Source: Guptibacillus hwajinpoensis
GTDB lineage: Bacteria > Bacillota > Bacilli > Bacillales > Guptibacillaceae
Assembly (NCBI RefSeq): GCF_020524165.1
Contig: NZ_JAIVKU010000005.1
Coordinates: forward strand, 434,001 to 498,000
Reading direction: 5' to 3'
DNA: 64,000 nt
The position numbers and the translations under genes were made by a program. The notes under the pieces are model-generated. The model was not told where the DNA came from. It was given only the letters and a program-made list of their open reading frames with translations, and ran no database searches. Positions within the stretch are counted from its first letter, which is position 1. Each line of letters starts with the position of its first letter. Of the stretch, positions 7,719-17,072 are shown piece after piece.

Positions 7719-8979
7719 ATTCTTCAACATAAGGAATCGTCAACGGCCCTAACGGCAACACAGCAACTGTCATCTCTTCCCCATACTGCTTTTTCAATTC
7801 TTCTAATGTCTTTTCAATGTTGTGCATCGGTTTTAACATCGCACCCTTAACCTGATCATCCGTTAGCTTGGAGTGAACATAGACATCCGCCCACACTTGA
7901 ATAACCGCCTGTTTCTGGACTTGCCATTGATCAAACATTTTAAATTCTGGATTGTTGATCATCTCGAGTAACTCTTCCGGACTATTAGCCATTTCAAAGA
8001 TTTTCGAGTAGTTTCCGTGACTTGGTAAACCATCCGAACATTCAGATGCTACCAGAATGGCTCCACCTTCCTTCACGATCTTGTGAGCTGCACTCATTCC
8101 TTTCACGGCCTGATACAAGTTTTGATCAAGAGGATAGCCAGAGTTTGACGTAATCACCACATCAAAGCGTTCATCACACTTGATCATCGCATGTTCCTTA
8201 GCAAACTCACATCCTCTGTCATGTGCTTCATATAATTCCCCGGCGAATACCGCTGTGATTTCTTTTTCTCTATTTAGTGTGACGTTCAGCATAAAATCAG
8301 GTTTGCACATGCCATTGATTTCACGCGTCATATCCTGCACAGGATTGTTAACCATATTCCCCCAGGTAGAAAGTGGGTCTCCGATCATTCTTGCGTTATG
8401 GAATGTCATAATCGTTTCAATTCCGGCGATGCCTGGCATAATTCCTTTTGGTCCACCAGAAAATCCAGCAAAGAAATGAGGTTCAATAAACCCAGTAACA
8501 ATTTTGAAATCAGCCTCTACATAATCTTTATTTAAGTAAACATCACAACCAAATGAACTTTCACCCAGATTAACAAGCGTTTCTATGTCGTGGCAATGGT
8601 TATTCACAATCCGTATGTTATCAACGATCCATTCGCCTAGCATCTGGATAAATTCCTCACGCGTTTGATCTCGATGCGTGCCAGTTCCATTAATAATAAC
8701 GAAGTTCTCAAGTGGAACATGATTTAACTCTTCAATAAGTAAGGGAATAAGAATATGATTCGGTGTCGGTCTTGTGATATCACTAATTGCGATAGCAACA
8801 GTATCTGAAGGCTTTACCCTTTCCTTTAATGGGGGTGTCCCAATAGGATTTTGAAGGGCAGCCTTTATCTCTCTGTTGGTATCCTTTAATCCAGACATAT
8901 TTGTAGGTTCAACGATGAATGCGTTGTCCGGGAGGTTTATTGAAAGGTTTTCTTTCCCATAAAGTAATGTCGTTTCCAT
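7717..8979 (-). CDS. larA: LarA-family nickel-dependent 2-hydroxyacid racemase/epimerase
   Basis: A 420-residue LarA-family protein. LarA uses the nickel-pincer nucleotide (NPN) to racemise lactate or epimerise related 2-hydroxyacids by hydride transfer. H102 (GTGTHR), H168 (EPHFF), K178 (GGPKGIMPG) and H194 (TFHNAR) each lie exactly six positions before the L. plantarum LarA residues H108, H174, K184 and H200, so the active site looks intact and K178 should anchor NPN. It lies behind glycerate kinase and a KdgT-like permease in a CdaR-flanked unit, so its substrate may be a sugar acid rather than lactate. A hairpin separates it from kdgT, and expression may be partly attenuated. Confidence 0.9.
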   Translation of the reverse strand: METTLLYGKENLSINLPDNAFIVEPTNMSGLKDTNREIKAALQNPIGTPPLKERVKPSDTVAIAISDITRPTPNHILIPLLIEELNHVPLENFVIINGTGTHRDQTREEFIQMLGEWIVDNIRIVNNHCHDIETLVNLGESSFGCDVYLNKDYVEADFKIVTGFIEPHFFAGFSGGPKGIMPGIAGIETIMTFHNARMIGDPLSTWGNMVNNPVQDMTREINGMCKPDFMLNVTLNREKEITAVFAGELYEAHDRGCEFAKEHAMIKCDERFDVVITSNSGYPLDQNLYQAVKGMSAAHKIVKEGGAILVASECSDGLPSHGNYSKIFEMANSPEELLEMINNPEFKMFDQWQVQKQAVIQVWADVYVHSKLTDDQVKGAMLKPMHNIEKTLEELKKQYGEEMTVAVLPLGPLTIPYVEE

Positions 8980-9056
8980 CTCTTTCCCCTCGCTTTTTCC
9001 ATAATTATTTTGAATAACTTCTTTCGTTCATTTTACTACTAAAACAAATAGAGAAA

Positions 9057-9083
9057 TGGACTGACATGAATTTAGTCAGTCCA
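9057..9083 (-). terminator. Intergenic hairpin between kdgT and larA
   Basis: A 9-bp stem, TGGACTGAC/GTCAGTCCA, followed on the minus strand by the weak U-tract ATTTCTC. It could be a leaky terminator or an mRNA-stability hairpin. Confidence 0.5.
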
Positions 9084-9093
9084 CCTGTCCTTA

Positions 9094-10215
9094 TTATGCA
9101 GATTGAACTTCTTTATCTTGTTTGGATTGCTTTAACTCCTCAGACTCTAACCTGCCATCAATTCCTTTACTACGTTGATAGCGATCGACTAGAATAACCG
9201 CGATAGGACAAAGAATCGCTGTGGTTAGTGTGGCAATAGAGATCTGTGCTGTCGCGATGGCTGCAATACTTTGAAAGGATTCAGCTTCACTCGCCGACAT
9301 CATACCGGAACTTGCCGCTACAGCTGCTGCAGCGGCAATGGCTGCTGGAGTCGCTGCTGCATTTCCTGCTGTGGAAGCCTCAGATATCGGTGCAATGTAA
9401 CTTTTTTCTTTAAATAGCTTAAAGACGAGAATTCCTGCTCCACCGGTCAGAACAGTTGTTAGAATTCCAATCGTCAATCCAGCCGCTACGACTTCGGGAT
9501 TGAAGAAATTCGCAAGATTCATGCCTGCTCCTAGAGCGAATGCAAAGAAAGGAACGGGTAGAATTTCACCAGGTTTGAGAAATTCTCTAATCTCTTCGTC
9601 TAAATTTCCAAGCAGCATGCCTATAGCAATTGGAAGCAGGACAGCAATAAAGGCAATAATCGGGAAGCTGGACCCTAATAAACCGAGCGCAAGAAGCGTT
9701 AAGAACGGACCATCGTTTAGTGAAAGAATCGCAACGGCACCAACATCGGAACGATTTCCATACTGACTTGTAAGGGCAGCGTACATGCCACCATTCCCAT
9801 TTGTCATTCCAGCAATAATAGCCAGCGTGGATAGTCCAAACAGCCCCGACATCGGATCAAAGAAATAACCGAATAACAGGCCAACCGTTAAACCCGTTAT
9901 GTATTTCGTAACCGTAAGCAATACGCCTTTCTTAAGTGCAACGCCACCAATCCTTAAATTCATTTGACTTCCTGCTGAGAACAAGAATAGGGCAATCAAC
10001 ACAAGCGCCCCATTTTTAAAAAGAGCTTCTGAAAATCCACCGATTCGAAGCATTTCATAGAAACCTTCCTCTGTTGGCGCAACTCCAAGTGACTTTAATG
10101 CATTCATGATAAAAGGAAGATGCATCTGATCAATCGTGTTCACAAGAGCTCCAAACATCAATGGAACGACCATTAAGCCGCCTGGAACCTTCTCAATCGT
10201 CTTTTTAATCTTCAT
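9094..10215 (-). CDS. kdgT: 2-keto-3-deoxygluconate permease family transporter
   Basis: A 373-residue polytopic membrane protein with about ten hydrophobic segments and the KdgT-type start (KTIEKVPGGLMVVPLMFGALVNT). KdgT proteins import 2-keto-3-deoxygluconate by proton symport. In this context the real cargo may be glycerate or another sugar acid. A conserved small-residue stretch, STAGNAAATPAAIAAAAA, lies near residues 280-300, and the tail is charged and cytoplasmic. The start codon overlaps the glycerate kinase stop (TAATG), so the two are translationally coupled. Confidence 0.85.
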   Translation of the reverse strand: MKIKKTIEKVPGGLMVVPLMFGALVNTIDQMHLPFIMNALKSLGVAPTEEGFYEMLRIGGFSEALFKNGALVLIALFLFSAGSQMNLRIGGVALKKGVLLTVTKYITGLTVGLLFGYFFDPMSGLFGLSTLAIIAGMTNGNGGMYAALTSQYGNRSDVGAVAILSLNDGPFLTLLALGLLGSSFPIIAFIAVLLPIAIGMLLGNLDEEIREFLKPGEILPVPFFAFALGAGMNLANFFNPEVVAAGLTIGILTTVLTGGAGILVFKLFKEKSYIAPISEASTAGNAAATPAAIAAAAAVAASSGMMSASEAESFQSIAAIATAQISIATLTTAILCPIAVILVDRYQRSKGIDGRLESEELKQSKQDKEVQSA

Positions 10216-11375
10216 TAAACAAAACCCCCTTGTAGTGTTGAAGCATGATGATGAAAATAAGATCGAACGACTTGTTCTGTACTTTTTTCTAATAAAATCG
10301 ATGCTTGTTTAATCGCTGTTTCCAAGCTCATTGGGCGATTCACGATACTGTGCACACTGACAACGCCATACTCATATAGCACCTCTATGCCCGCCCCAAC
10401 GGAACCAGCCATCACAATAGTTGGAACACCAAGGTATTGGGCAGTCTGAGCCACTCCCATTGGTGTTTTCCCTGAGGCTGTTTGTGAATCGACTTGCCCT
10501 TCCCCTGTAATGACAAGATCAGCTTCTGCAAGTTTTTCCTTCAATTGTGTATGATGAATCACGACGTCGACTCCACGCTCCATTTTTGAAGGAAAGAACG
10601 CCTGAAATGCTCCACCAATGCCGCCTGCAGCACCTGCACCGGGATTGTCATGAATCCTAATCCCTGTTGTTTTCTCAATTTCATCTGCCCAATGTGTTAG
10701 TTGACCGTCTAAGAATGCTACATCTTTCTGACTCGCTCCTTTTTGTGGGCCAAAAACATAAGATGCCCCATTAGGACCGATAAGTGGATTTTCCACATCT
10801 GAAGCGATTAAAAATGAACTTTCTTTAATTCGCTCGTCGAATGCTTTAAGGTCAATGCAAGCAATGTCCTTCAAACACCCTCCACCAAATTCGACTTCGT
10901 CTCCCTTCTGATCAAGAAGGCGTAATCCAAGCGCCTGCAACATCCCAGCGCCTCCATCGTTCGTAGCTGATCCTCCGATGGCAAGAATAAACTTTCTATA
11001 TCCCTCATCAAGAGCATGTTTAATCAGCTCTCCTGTGCCAAAGGTTGTAGTAACGAGTGGATTTAATTTCCCTTCTGGTACTAGCACAAGTCCAGATGCA
11101 CTAGCCATTTCGATAATGCACGTTTTATTGTCACCAAGAATTCCGTAACTTGCGTCCACCTGGTTACCAAGTGGTCCCATCACTTGCACGTGTGTCGTGG
11201 AACCCCCGGTTGCATCCACAAGAGTTTCGAGCGTGCCTTCCCCTCCGTCCGCCATTGGAATTAAGGACGTTTCTGCCAGGGGATCCGCATTTTTGACACC
11301 CTGAGCGATTGCAACAGCTGCTTCTCTTGCTGTCAGACTACCTTTAAATGAATCTGGAGCGATGACAACCTTCAA
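10215..11375 (-). CDS. glxK: Glycerate kinase (GlxK/GarK family)
   Basis: A 386-residue glycerate kinase of the GarK/GlxK family, close to the usual 380 residues. It starts MKVVIAPDSFKGSLTAREAA, the family signature. It also has GGSATNDGGAGMLQALG (near 145-160), GAGAAGGIGGAF (near 270) and the GEGQVDSQTASGKTP motif (near 300). It phosphorylates D-glycerate to 2- or 3-phosphoglycerate in glycolate, glucarate and galactarate breakdown. It is first in the unit glxK-kdgT-larA, divergent from a CdaR-type activator, with a perfect cre site just upstream, so catabolite repression is expected. Confidence 0.92.
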   Translation of the reverse strand: MKVVIAPDSFKGSLTAREAAVAIAQGVKNADPLAETSLIPMADGGEGTLETLVDATGGSTTHVQVMGPLGNQVDASYGILGDNKTCIIEMASASGLVLVPEGKLNPLVTTTFGTGELIKHALDEGYRKFILAIGGSATNDGGAGMLQALGLRLLDQKGDEVEFGGGCLKDIACIDLKAFDERIKESSFLIASDVENPLIGPNGASYVFGPQKGASQKDVAFLDGQLTHWADEIEKTTGIRIHDNPGAGAAGGIGGAFQAFFPSKMERGVDVVIHHTQLKEKLAEADLVITGEGQVDSQTASGKTPMGVAQTAQYLGVPTIVMAGSVGAGIEVLYEYGVVSVHSIVNRPMSLETAIKQASILLEKSTEQVVRSYFHHHASTLQGGFV

Positions 11376-11391
11376 TTAATTACCCCCTTTT

Positions 11392-11406
11392 AGAAAGCGC
11401 TTTCAT
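11392..11406 (-). promoter_or_regulatory. cre site (CcpA) upstream of glxK
   Basis: On the minus strand ATGAAAGCGCTTTCT matches the WTGNAANCGNWNNCW consensus at every position. It lies in the 143-bp divergent promoter region of glxK and cdaR. Confidence 0.7.
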
Positions 11407-11518
11407 ACGTTGTATCCTATTATACTTGGCTTAACGAATGATTTCGTTGTATGGAGTATATAAAAAAGGGGATGATTTTCAAGAATTTTTCGTCTATTAT
11501 AGCTAAAGGAGGGTTTTT

Positions 11519-12619
11519 ATGTTAACAAGAGCTATTGCCAAAACGATTGTCCTCGAGACGTCAAACAGATTAAATCGCAATATCAACATTATGAACGAGC
11601 AGGGTGTCATTATTGCTTCAGGAAATATGGAACGGATCGATCAAATCCATGAAGGTGCACTCGAAGTCATTAAAAGGAAAGCATCACTTTCCATCTCCTC
11701 TGATGAAGAAGGGAAATGGAGGGGTGCCCAACCTGGACTTAATTTACCAATCTCGTTTCAAAATCAGGTTGTAGGCGTCATTGGCATCACAGGAAATCCA
11801 GAAGAAATGGGTGATGTGGGAGGTCTTGTGAAAATGGCGACAGAATTAATGATCAAGCAGGAATTCATCGCCCGGCAATTGGAATGGAAACAGCGCACAA
11901 AAGAAATGATTGCGGAGGAATTGCTTAAGCCAGTCCCCTCATACGAACAGATTGAAAGGGGATTAGAACTTCTAAACACAAAGCTTCCAGCTCCTTTTAC
12001 CACCGTCATTATCCATATAGGGGAACGTTCCATTCCGAACCAAACCATTGTCGAACGAATTGAAAACCTTTTCAATCATCATTACGCCCTTGTAGGATTT
12101 ATTAACGTGAATCGTTTGTTTATCGGACTATGTGGTGTGAATGAATATAATGTCAAAAAACTAATTAAGCGTATCTCTTTAGAAATGCATCATCTATCCC
12201 TTCCATGTCGTATGGGAGTAAGTAACCCCTTCTCCACGTTTGAAGGGTTTCGTCAATCGTATGAAGATTGTGAGCTGGCCTTTGAAATAAGTGATCCAAA
12301 CAAGAAGATTATTTTCTTTGAAGATGTAGAACCACAAGCGATTCTCTATCAAATCAATCCTCATGTTGCGGAACGATTCAAAGATCGAGTGTTTAATCAA
12401 ACCTTATCTAAATATAGCGATACGCTTTCTTTTCTTTTTAAGAACAATCTCAATCTCCAACAAACTTCTGAGGAGATGTACATTCATCGCAACACGCTCG
12501 TCTATCGAATCAATAAAATCAAGCAGGACACAGGGTATGATCCCCGGCAATTTAAAGATGCCCTTACCCTGCAGATGGCGATATGGATTTCACAAAGATC
12601 GAGCGATAGAAAATTGTGA
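11519..12619 (+). CDS. cdaR: CdaR-family sugar-diacid regulator
   Basis: A 366-residue regulator. The N-terminal sugar-diacid recognition domain is at about 1-135 and begins MLTRAIAKTIVLETSNRLNR. A degenerate GGDEF-like middle spans 140-290, and a PucR-type helix-turn-helix is at the C-terminus (NNLNLQQTSEEMYIHRNTLVYRINKI, around 310-340). CdaR proteins activate glucarate, galactarate and glycerate genes in response to the acid. Divergent transcription from glxK-kdgT-larA makes that operon the obvious target. The start follows AAAGGAGGG. Confidence 0.9.
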   Translation: MLTRAIAKTIVLETSNRLNRNINIMNEQGVIIASGNMERIDQIHEGALEVIKRKASLSISSDEEGKWRGAQPGLNLPISFQNQVVGVIGITGNPEEMGDVGGLVKMATELMIKQEFIARQLEWKQRTKEMIAEELLKPVPSYEQIERGLELLNTKLPAPFTTVIIHIGERSIPNQTIVERIENLFNHHYALVGFINVNRLFIGLCGVNEYNVKKLIKRISLEMHHLSLPCRMGVSNPFSTFEGFRQSYEDCELAFEISDPNKKIIFFEDVEPQAILYQINPHVAERFKDRVFNQTLSKYSDTLSFLFKNNLNLQQTSEEMYIHRNTLVYRINKIKQDTGYDPRQFKDALTLQMAIWISQRSSDRKL

Positions 12620-12630
12620 ACAAAGGAAAA

Positions 12631-12657
12631 GGTGATGACTAGACTCCTAGCATCACC
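12631..12657 (-). terminator. Terminator between convergent cdaR and nickel permease
   Basis: GGTGATG-A-CTAG/CTAG-CATCACC hairpin, followed by CTTTTCC on the minus strand. It overlaps the stop of the permease gene. Confidence 0.65.
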
Positions 12658-13267
12658 ACACACTATACATATAGTACACACCAAACAGCATGCTAACGAC
12701 ACCAGTTAGCCTTGTAAGGTTGTTGTTGATCTTCACTTTATTTTTGCTAAGAACAAAGGGGATGCCGATAATGGTCGTAAAACCAAGCATTCCGATCACT
12801 GTGCCAGCTCCAAAAACGAGCATATAGAGAGCCCCTTCTCCAATCGTCGTAACAGAAGACATCGTTAAGAGGACCATTGCTGCACTGCCTGCAAGACCGT
12901 GAACGAAGCCAATAGCCGTAGATTTAATAAATGGAGCATGTCGATTCTTTTCGTGACGTTCTGTGTGTTTTCTTATCATCAAAACACTCTTAAATCCAAG
13001 ATAGACGAGCATAACACCAACTAGAAATTCCATTGCAACGGCCCACGCTTCAGGTATCTCACCTTTCATCAGAATAACGATCATCCCAACAATAAAGAGT
13101 GTCATCGTATGACCGATCCCCCAAAACACCCCGGCTAATGATGATCGCCACCATTTCTTTGTTTCACTTGCAATCGTTGAGACTGCGATGACATGATCTG
13201 GTTCAATGGAATGTTTAATCCCTAAAATAAGACCTAGAAACAATACTGAAGTTAAACTACTAATCAT
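12653..13267 (-). CDS. Nickel permease, UreH/NicO-like membrane protein
   Basis: A 204-residue integral membrane protein with six likely helices. The start is the ATG at 13267, which has AAAGGAG upstream; the open frame runs further without an SD. Helix I carries KHSIEPDHVIAVSTI, matching the HxxxxDH metal signature of NiCoT/UreH nickel transporters, and a second histidine-containing segment, GFVHGLAGSAAMVLL, resembles UreH. No urease or hydrogenase genes are nearby. The two LarA-family genes and the larEBC cofactor genes therefore suggest that it feeds nickel to NPN synthesis. A related metal such as cobalt cannot be excluded. Confidence 0.8.
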   Translation of the reverse strand: MISSLTSVLFLGLILGIKHSIEPDHVIAVSTIASETKKWWRSSLAGVFWGIGHTMTLFIVGMIVILMKGEIPEAWAVAMEFLVGVMLVYLGFKSVLMIRKHTERHEKNRHAPFIKSTAIGFVHGLAGSAAMVLLTMSSVTTIGEGALYMLVFGAGTVIGMLGFTTIIGIPFVLSKNKVKINNNLTRLTGVVSMLFGVYYMYSVW

Positions 13268-13296
13268 CTTTTCACTCCTTTGTGCTAAATACCCAC

Positions 13297-13339
13297 AGAA
13301 AAAAAGGTAGCTCCTCACTGATGTATCCAGCAAGTCTAC
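13297..13339 (-). terminator. Terminator (or attenuator) between LarA-like gene and nickel permease
   Basis: Outer stem AGGTAG/CTACCT and an inner 7-bp stem with wobble pairs, followed by seven T on the minus strand. It ends the LarA-like transcript. Because it precedes the permease by only 30 nt, it could also act as an attenuator. Confidence 0.7.
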
Positions 13340-13368
13340 CTCTGATCCGGAAATATATCTACTCTACT

Positions 13369-14613
13369 TTATAGGAAATACCCATCTTCATCAAACTGCA
13401 TCTTAGTTGGCTCTTCGATTACGTCGATATTCGGTTGACCTTTCAATTCATGATAAAGCACTTCGGATACAATCATTTCACCAATATGAAGCGTATTAGG
13501 AATACGGACGAACCTTGTCTCCTCATCCTTCACGCCCCATGTTGCGCGAAGTGCTGCAGTTAATGCCTCTTTATCACTGTCGAGAACAATTGGTATTTTG
13601 GCGCGATCAAGAAATGTACTGGTGATCACATTTTCGTTCATTGCTTTCATATCAATCTTCTCAAATAACCGCTTCGTTGTCAGATCCGCGAGTCCAATTC
13701 CAAGCGCGTTACCGTGACTCGCCTCACTTAAGTTAGAAGCAATTAAGTATTTGATACTTGGCTTCTCTGGCTCTTCTACACCAAGGACCCGTATACGACC
13801 GATGATATTGGTATCCATGCCAGTTCCACTGTAATTCTTACCAATTTCATCGACAACTAAAATATCAATTTCATCGATTGGTAAGCTCGGCATTAACTCA
13901 AATGCTCTTCGAAGAAGCTTCCGTTCCCGATCTTGAATTTCTTCTGGCTCCATCACCTCAATGATCGCCGTTTCTTCAAGGGCATTCTCAACCACCGCTA
14001 TGCCATACAGCGTGTTGGAGTTCGCAATCGCTACTTTCCCTACCTCAGGCATCATATCTCGGATTCCCTCTATACCATAAGTATGAAGAGCAAGTGCCTG
14101 TTTGTGTTTTCCCATACCGATCGAAGCCATTTTTAAAACGCCACTTTCAATATCTTTCTTAAAGTCGGTATGTGGCTTCACTCGGTTCATGACAATGATT
14201 CCATCAGCTTGATACGCATGCTTATCAATATAGACTGGGATACCAGCAGAAGTTTCACCGATCTCAACAACATCCATAGATGAGCGAATTTCACATCCTG
14301 TTGTTTCTTCCGTGACATTTAATCCTTCAAGTACTTCCACTTGTCCTTCAGCCGTTGCCCCACCATGACTGCCCATCGCTGGAATGATAAACGGTGTGGC
14401 TCCGCGCTTTTTGATTTCTTCCGCAATGCTTCTTACAATTGAATCGATGTTCGCAATCCCTCGACTCCCAACCGTAATTGCAATTTCCATACCTGGCTTT
14501 ATTTTTTGATTTGCTTCAACGGTCTGAAACTGTTCTTCGATCACTTTCGATACATCTGTAATACTTTCTACCTCAAACTTCTGCCTAATTTTCGCAACCT
14601 TAGGAAAAGCCAT
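13369..14613 (-). CDS. LarA-superfamily nickel-pincer-cofactor-dependent isomerase (divergent paralogue)
   Basis: A 414-residue LarA-superfamily (DUF2088) protein, clearly different from the larA at 7717-8979. The ATG at 14613 follows AAGGGG. Counterparts of the catalytic residues can be seen: H83 (GSHGG), H148 (VKPHTD), K161 (SGVLKMASIG, candidate NPN anchor) and H170 (GMGKHKQ). Characterised members of the wider superfamily racemise malate and phenyllactate or epimerise D-gluconate at C2. Its position directly after pdxA, a TRAP transporter and an acid-sugar kinase suggests C2 epimerisation of the acid handled by that operon. A terminator separates it from pdxA, so it forms its own unit. 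Confidence 0.8.
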   Translation of the reverse strand: MAFPKVAKIRQKFEVESITDVSKVIEEQFQTVEANQKIKPGMEIAITVGSRGIANIDSIVRSIAEEIKKRGATPFIIPAMGSHGGATAEGQVEVLEGLNVTEETTGCEIRSSMDVVEIGETSAGIPVYIDKHAYQADGIIVMNRVKPHTDFKKDIESGVLKMASIGMGKHKQALALHTYGIEGIRDMMPEVGKVAIANSNTLYGIAVVENALEETAIIEVMEPEEIQDRERKLLRRAFELMPSLPIDEIDILVVDEIGKNYSGTGMDTNIIGRIRVLGVEEPEKPSIKYLIASNLSEASHGNALGIGLADLTTKRLFEKIDMKAMNENVITSTFLDRAKIPIVLDSDKEALTAALRATWGVKDEETRFVRIPNTLHIGEMIVSEVLYHELKGQPNIDVIEEPTKMQFDEDGYFL

Positions 14614-14701
14614 CCTTCCCACCCCTTTTCAGAATCATTCCTTTTCTCGACATGCTTCCGTTGCACGAATTGTCCATTTATAACTTTACCTCGTCTTTTA
14701 C

Positions 14702-14740
14702 AAAAAGGATAGCAAGAGACGATACACGCTGTCTCTTGCT
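14702..14740 (-). terminator. Terminator of kinase-TRAP-pdxA operon
   Basis: A 10-bp stem, AGCAAGAGAC/GTCTCTTGCT, followed on the minus strand by ATCCTTTTTG. Confidence 0.8.
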
Positions 14741-14768
14741 ATGTGGTTTTATTCAGTTGATCGATCTA

Positions 14769-15770
14769 CTAGACAACCTTAGTTGGTGCTAGCTCATAAG
14801 CCATTCGGATCGCTTCTTTTAACGATTTCTCATCCGCAATGTTTTTGCCAGCGATATCAAAGGCCGTCCCATGGTCAACGCTCGTACGAATTGTTGGAAG
14901 TCCAACGGTAATGTTTACGCCTGACTCAAGACCTAATACTTTGATAGGACCATGCCCCTGATCATGATATTGGGCAACAACGATATCAAAATCGCCACGT
15001 TTTGCTCTAAAGAATAAGGTATCAGCTGGAAGTGGTCCGACAACGTTGATTCCTTCTTTTTGAGCTTTTTCAACAGCTGGGATAATTTTCTCTTCCTCTT
15101 CTCCGTTACCGAACAAACCGTTTTCTCCGGCATGAGGATTAATGCCACAGACAGCGATTCTAGGATCAGCAATGCCGGCTTTTAGTAACGTCTCATGAGC
15201 TAATTTAATAACAGTGTATTGACGGTCTACATTGATTTTATTCACCGCATCGATTAAACCGATATGAGTGGTCACGTGGATCACTCGTAAGCCAGGAGCA
15301 GACAACATCATTGCAAAATCTTTTGTGTTCGTAAGTTCAGCCAGAATTTCGGTATGTCCTGGATAAATATGACCCGCTTTATGCAGAGCTTCCTTGTTAA
15401 GTGGAGCGGTACAAATCCCCTGAATCTTTTTATCATTCGCATAAGAAATGGCCTTTTCTAAATAGCGGAATGCGGCATTTCCAGCTTCTGAGGACACTTC
15501 ACCCCAAGGCAATTCGTCAGATACAAGATTTAAATCAACAACATCAATTGTTCCGTATTCAAACTTCGCTTCTTCAGGCTTATCAATGCTACGTACCTCA
15601 AGCTGAACATCCGTCACATCGATCGCTCTTTCTAACATTTTACGATCACCAATGACAAATAACGAACTGTTTTCATAGATGGCTTCATCTTTAAACGATT
15701 TGACAATGACCTCTGGCCCTACCCCCGATGGGTCGCCCATTGTAATCGCAATAATTGGTTTAGCTGTCAT
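14769..15770 (-). CDS. pdxA: PdxA-family 4-phospho-acid dehydrogenase (PdxA2 type)
   Basis: A 333-residue PdxA-family enzyme. It starts TAKPIIAITMGDPSGVGPEVIVKS and has the metal ligands of the family in GHTEILAELT and in VAQYHDQGHGPIK (near 265-275). PdxA makes pyridoxal precursors. The PdxA2 branch, found beside DUF1537 kinases, instead oxidises and decarboxylates 4-phospho-D-threonate or erythronate to DHAP and CO2. The operon with a DUF1537 kinase and TRAP genes strongly favours the catabolic role. It has an AGGAGG SD and is last in the operon before a terminator. Confidence 0.9.
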   Translation of the reverse strand: MTAKPIIAITMGDPSGVGPEVIVKSFKDEAIYENSSLFVIGDRKMLERAIDVTDVQLEVRSIDKPEEAKFEYGTIDVVDLNLVSDELPWGEVSSEAGNAAFRYLEKAISYANDKKIQGICTAPLNKEALHKAGHIYPGHTEILAELTNTKDFAMMLSAPGLRVIHVTTHIGLIDAVNKINVDRQYTVIKLAHETLLKAGIADPRIAVCGINPHAGENGLFGNGEEEEKIIPAVEKAQKEGINVVGPLPADTLFFRAKRGDFDIVVAQYHDQGHGPIKVLGLESGVNITVGLPTIRTSVDHGTAFDIAGKNIADEKSLKEAIRMAYELAPTKVV

Positions 15771-15794
15771 ACATTATTTCCTCCTCTTAATTCA

Positions 15795-17072
15795 TTAATT
15801 CTTTAATAACTCCACTAAGAATAGTGAGATCTCTGGTACATAACTAATCAGTAACACATCGGCAATTAATATGATTAAAAACGGCAATACCGCTTTGGAT
15901 AGCGTTTCTAGTCTAATCTTCGATATTTGCATCGCTACGAATAGGTTGACACCCAGTGGAGGTGTCACCATACCAATCGCTAGATTCACAACCATAATAA
16001 TACCGAAGTGAACTGGATCTACGCCTAGCTGAATAGCAATTGGCGCTAAGATTGGTGCAAGAATGATGACGGACGCTGAAGTTTCAAAGAACATTCCTAC
16101 GATAAGAAGGAATACGTTAACAATTAATAGAAACACTAACGGGTTATCAGAGAAACTAATAAAGGACTGAGCCACAGTTTGTGGAATTCTCTCTTTTGTT
16201 AATAACCACCCTAGAAGACCAGCTGTACCAATAATCAACATAATAATGGACGTCGTTAAACCTGATTTCACAAATACAGGGATAAGGTCCTTGATTTTGA
16301 TTTCTTTGTAAACAAAGACTCCTATGATAAGCGCATATGCTACCGCTACGACTGCCGCTTCAGTTGGCGTGAAAATACCGCCATAAATACCACCAAGGAT
16401 AATCGTTGGCATTAACAAGGCAAAGATCGCATTTTTAAAGGCATCCATTCTCTCTTTCCATGTAAAGTGCTCTGTTCCCTTGTAACCACGTCTCTTCGAA
16501 AAGATGAAGGCGGTTAAGATTAAAGAAAATCCAATTAAGAGACCGGGAATGATACCAGCTATGAAGAGATCCCCAATCGATACACCAACAACGACACCGT
16601 ATAAGATCATTGGAATACTTGGAGGGATAATAACGCCAAGCGCACCTGAGACAGATTGTACAGCTGCTGCAAAGTTGACATCATAATGTCTCGCTACCAT
16701 CGCAGGAATCATAATGGACCCAATGGCTGCAACGGTTGCCGGACTTGATCCAGAAATCGCTGCAAAAAACATGGAAGTGATAACCGTTACACCCGCGAGC
16801 CCGCCTGTCATCGAACCAGCTAGCGTATTCGCGAAGTGAACCAACCGCTTCGAGATTCCCCCTGTTTCCATTAGTGCTCCAGCCAGAATGAAGAAGGGAA
16901 TCGCCATTAATGGAAAAGAATCGAGTGATGTAAAAATGCGTTGCACAATCACTAGCATTGGTAGATCGCTAGTAAAATAAATGGCAATAACAGAAGCTAA
17001 ACCAATAGCGAGGGCGATTGGAACGCTTAACAAAAACAAAACGAGCATTGAGATTAATAGGACTGTTGTCAT
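15795..17072 (-). CDS. dctM: TRAP transporter large permease DctM
   Basis: A 425-residue DctM-type subunit with about 12 membrane helices. Signatures include FAAISGSSPATVAAIGSIMIPAM (near 105-130) and the closing motif VTPPLGVNLFVAMQIS (near 365-380). This is the ion-coupled translocation channel of a tripartite ATP-independent importer for carboxylates. The start overlaps the dctQ stop (ATGA). The substrate is inferred from the operon: a small sugar acid. Confidence 0.93.
   Translation of the reverse strand: MTTVLLISMLVLFLLSVPIALAIGLASVIAIYFTSDLPMLVIVQRIFTSLDSFPLMAIPFFILAGALMETGGISKRLVHFANTLAGSMTGGLAGVTVITSMFFAAISGSSPATVAAIGSIMIPAMVARHYDVNFAAAVQSVSGALGVIIPPSIPMILYGVVVGVSIGDLFIAGIIPGLLIGFSLILTAFIFSKRRGYKGTEHFTWKERMDAFKNAIFALLMPTIILGGIYGGIFTPTEAAVVAVAYALIIGVFVYKEIKIKDLIPVFVKSGLTTSIIMLIIGTAGLLGWLLTKERIPQTVAQSFISFSDNPLVFLLIVNVFLLIVGMFFETSASVIILAPILAPIAIQLGVDPVHFGIIMVVNLAIGMVTPPLGVNLFVAMQISKIRLETLSKAVLPFLIILIADVLLISYVPEISLFLVELLKN

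Noticed and set aside
9500..9766. Plus-strand ORF inside kdgT
   Set aside because: Antisense shadow; composition mirrors the membrane-protein codons of kdgT.
13297..13339. Nickel/cobalt riboswitch upstream of the permease
   Set aside because: The structure is a plain terminator with a T-run; no four-way junction or conserved NiCo motif could be recognised.
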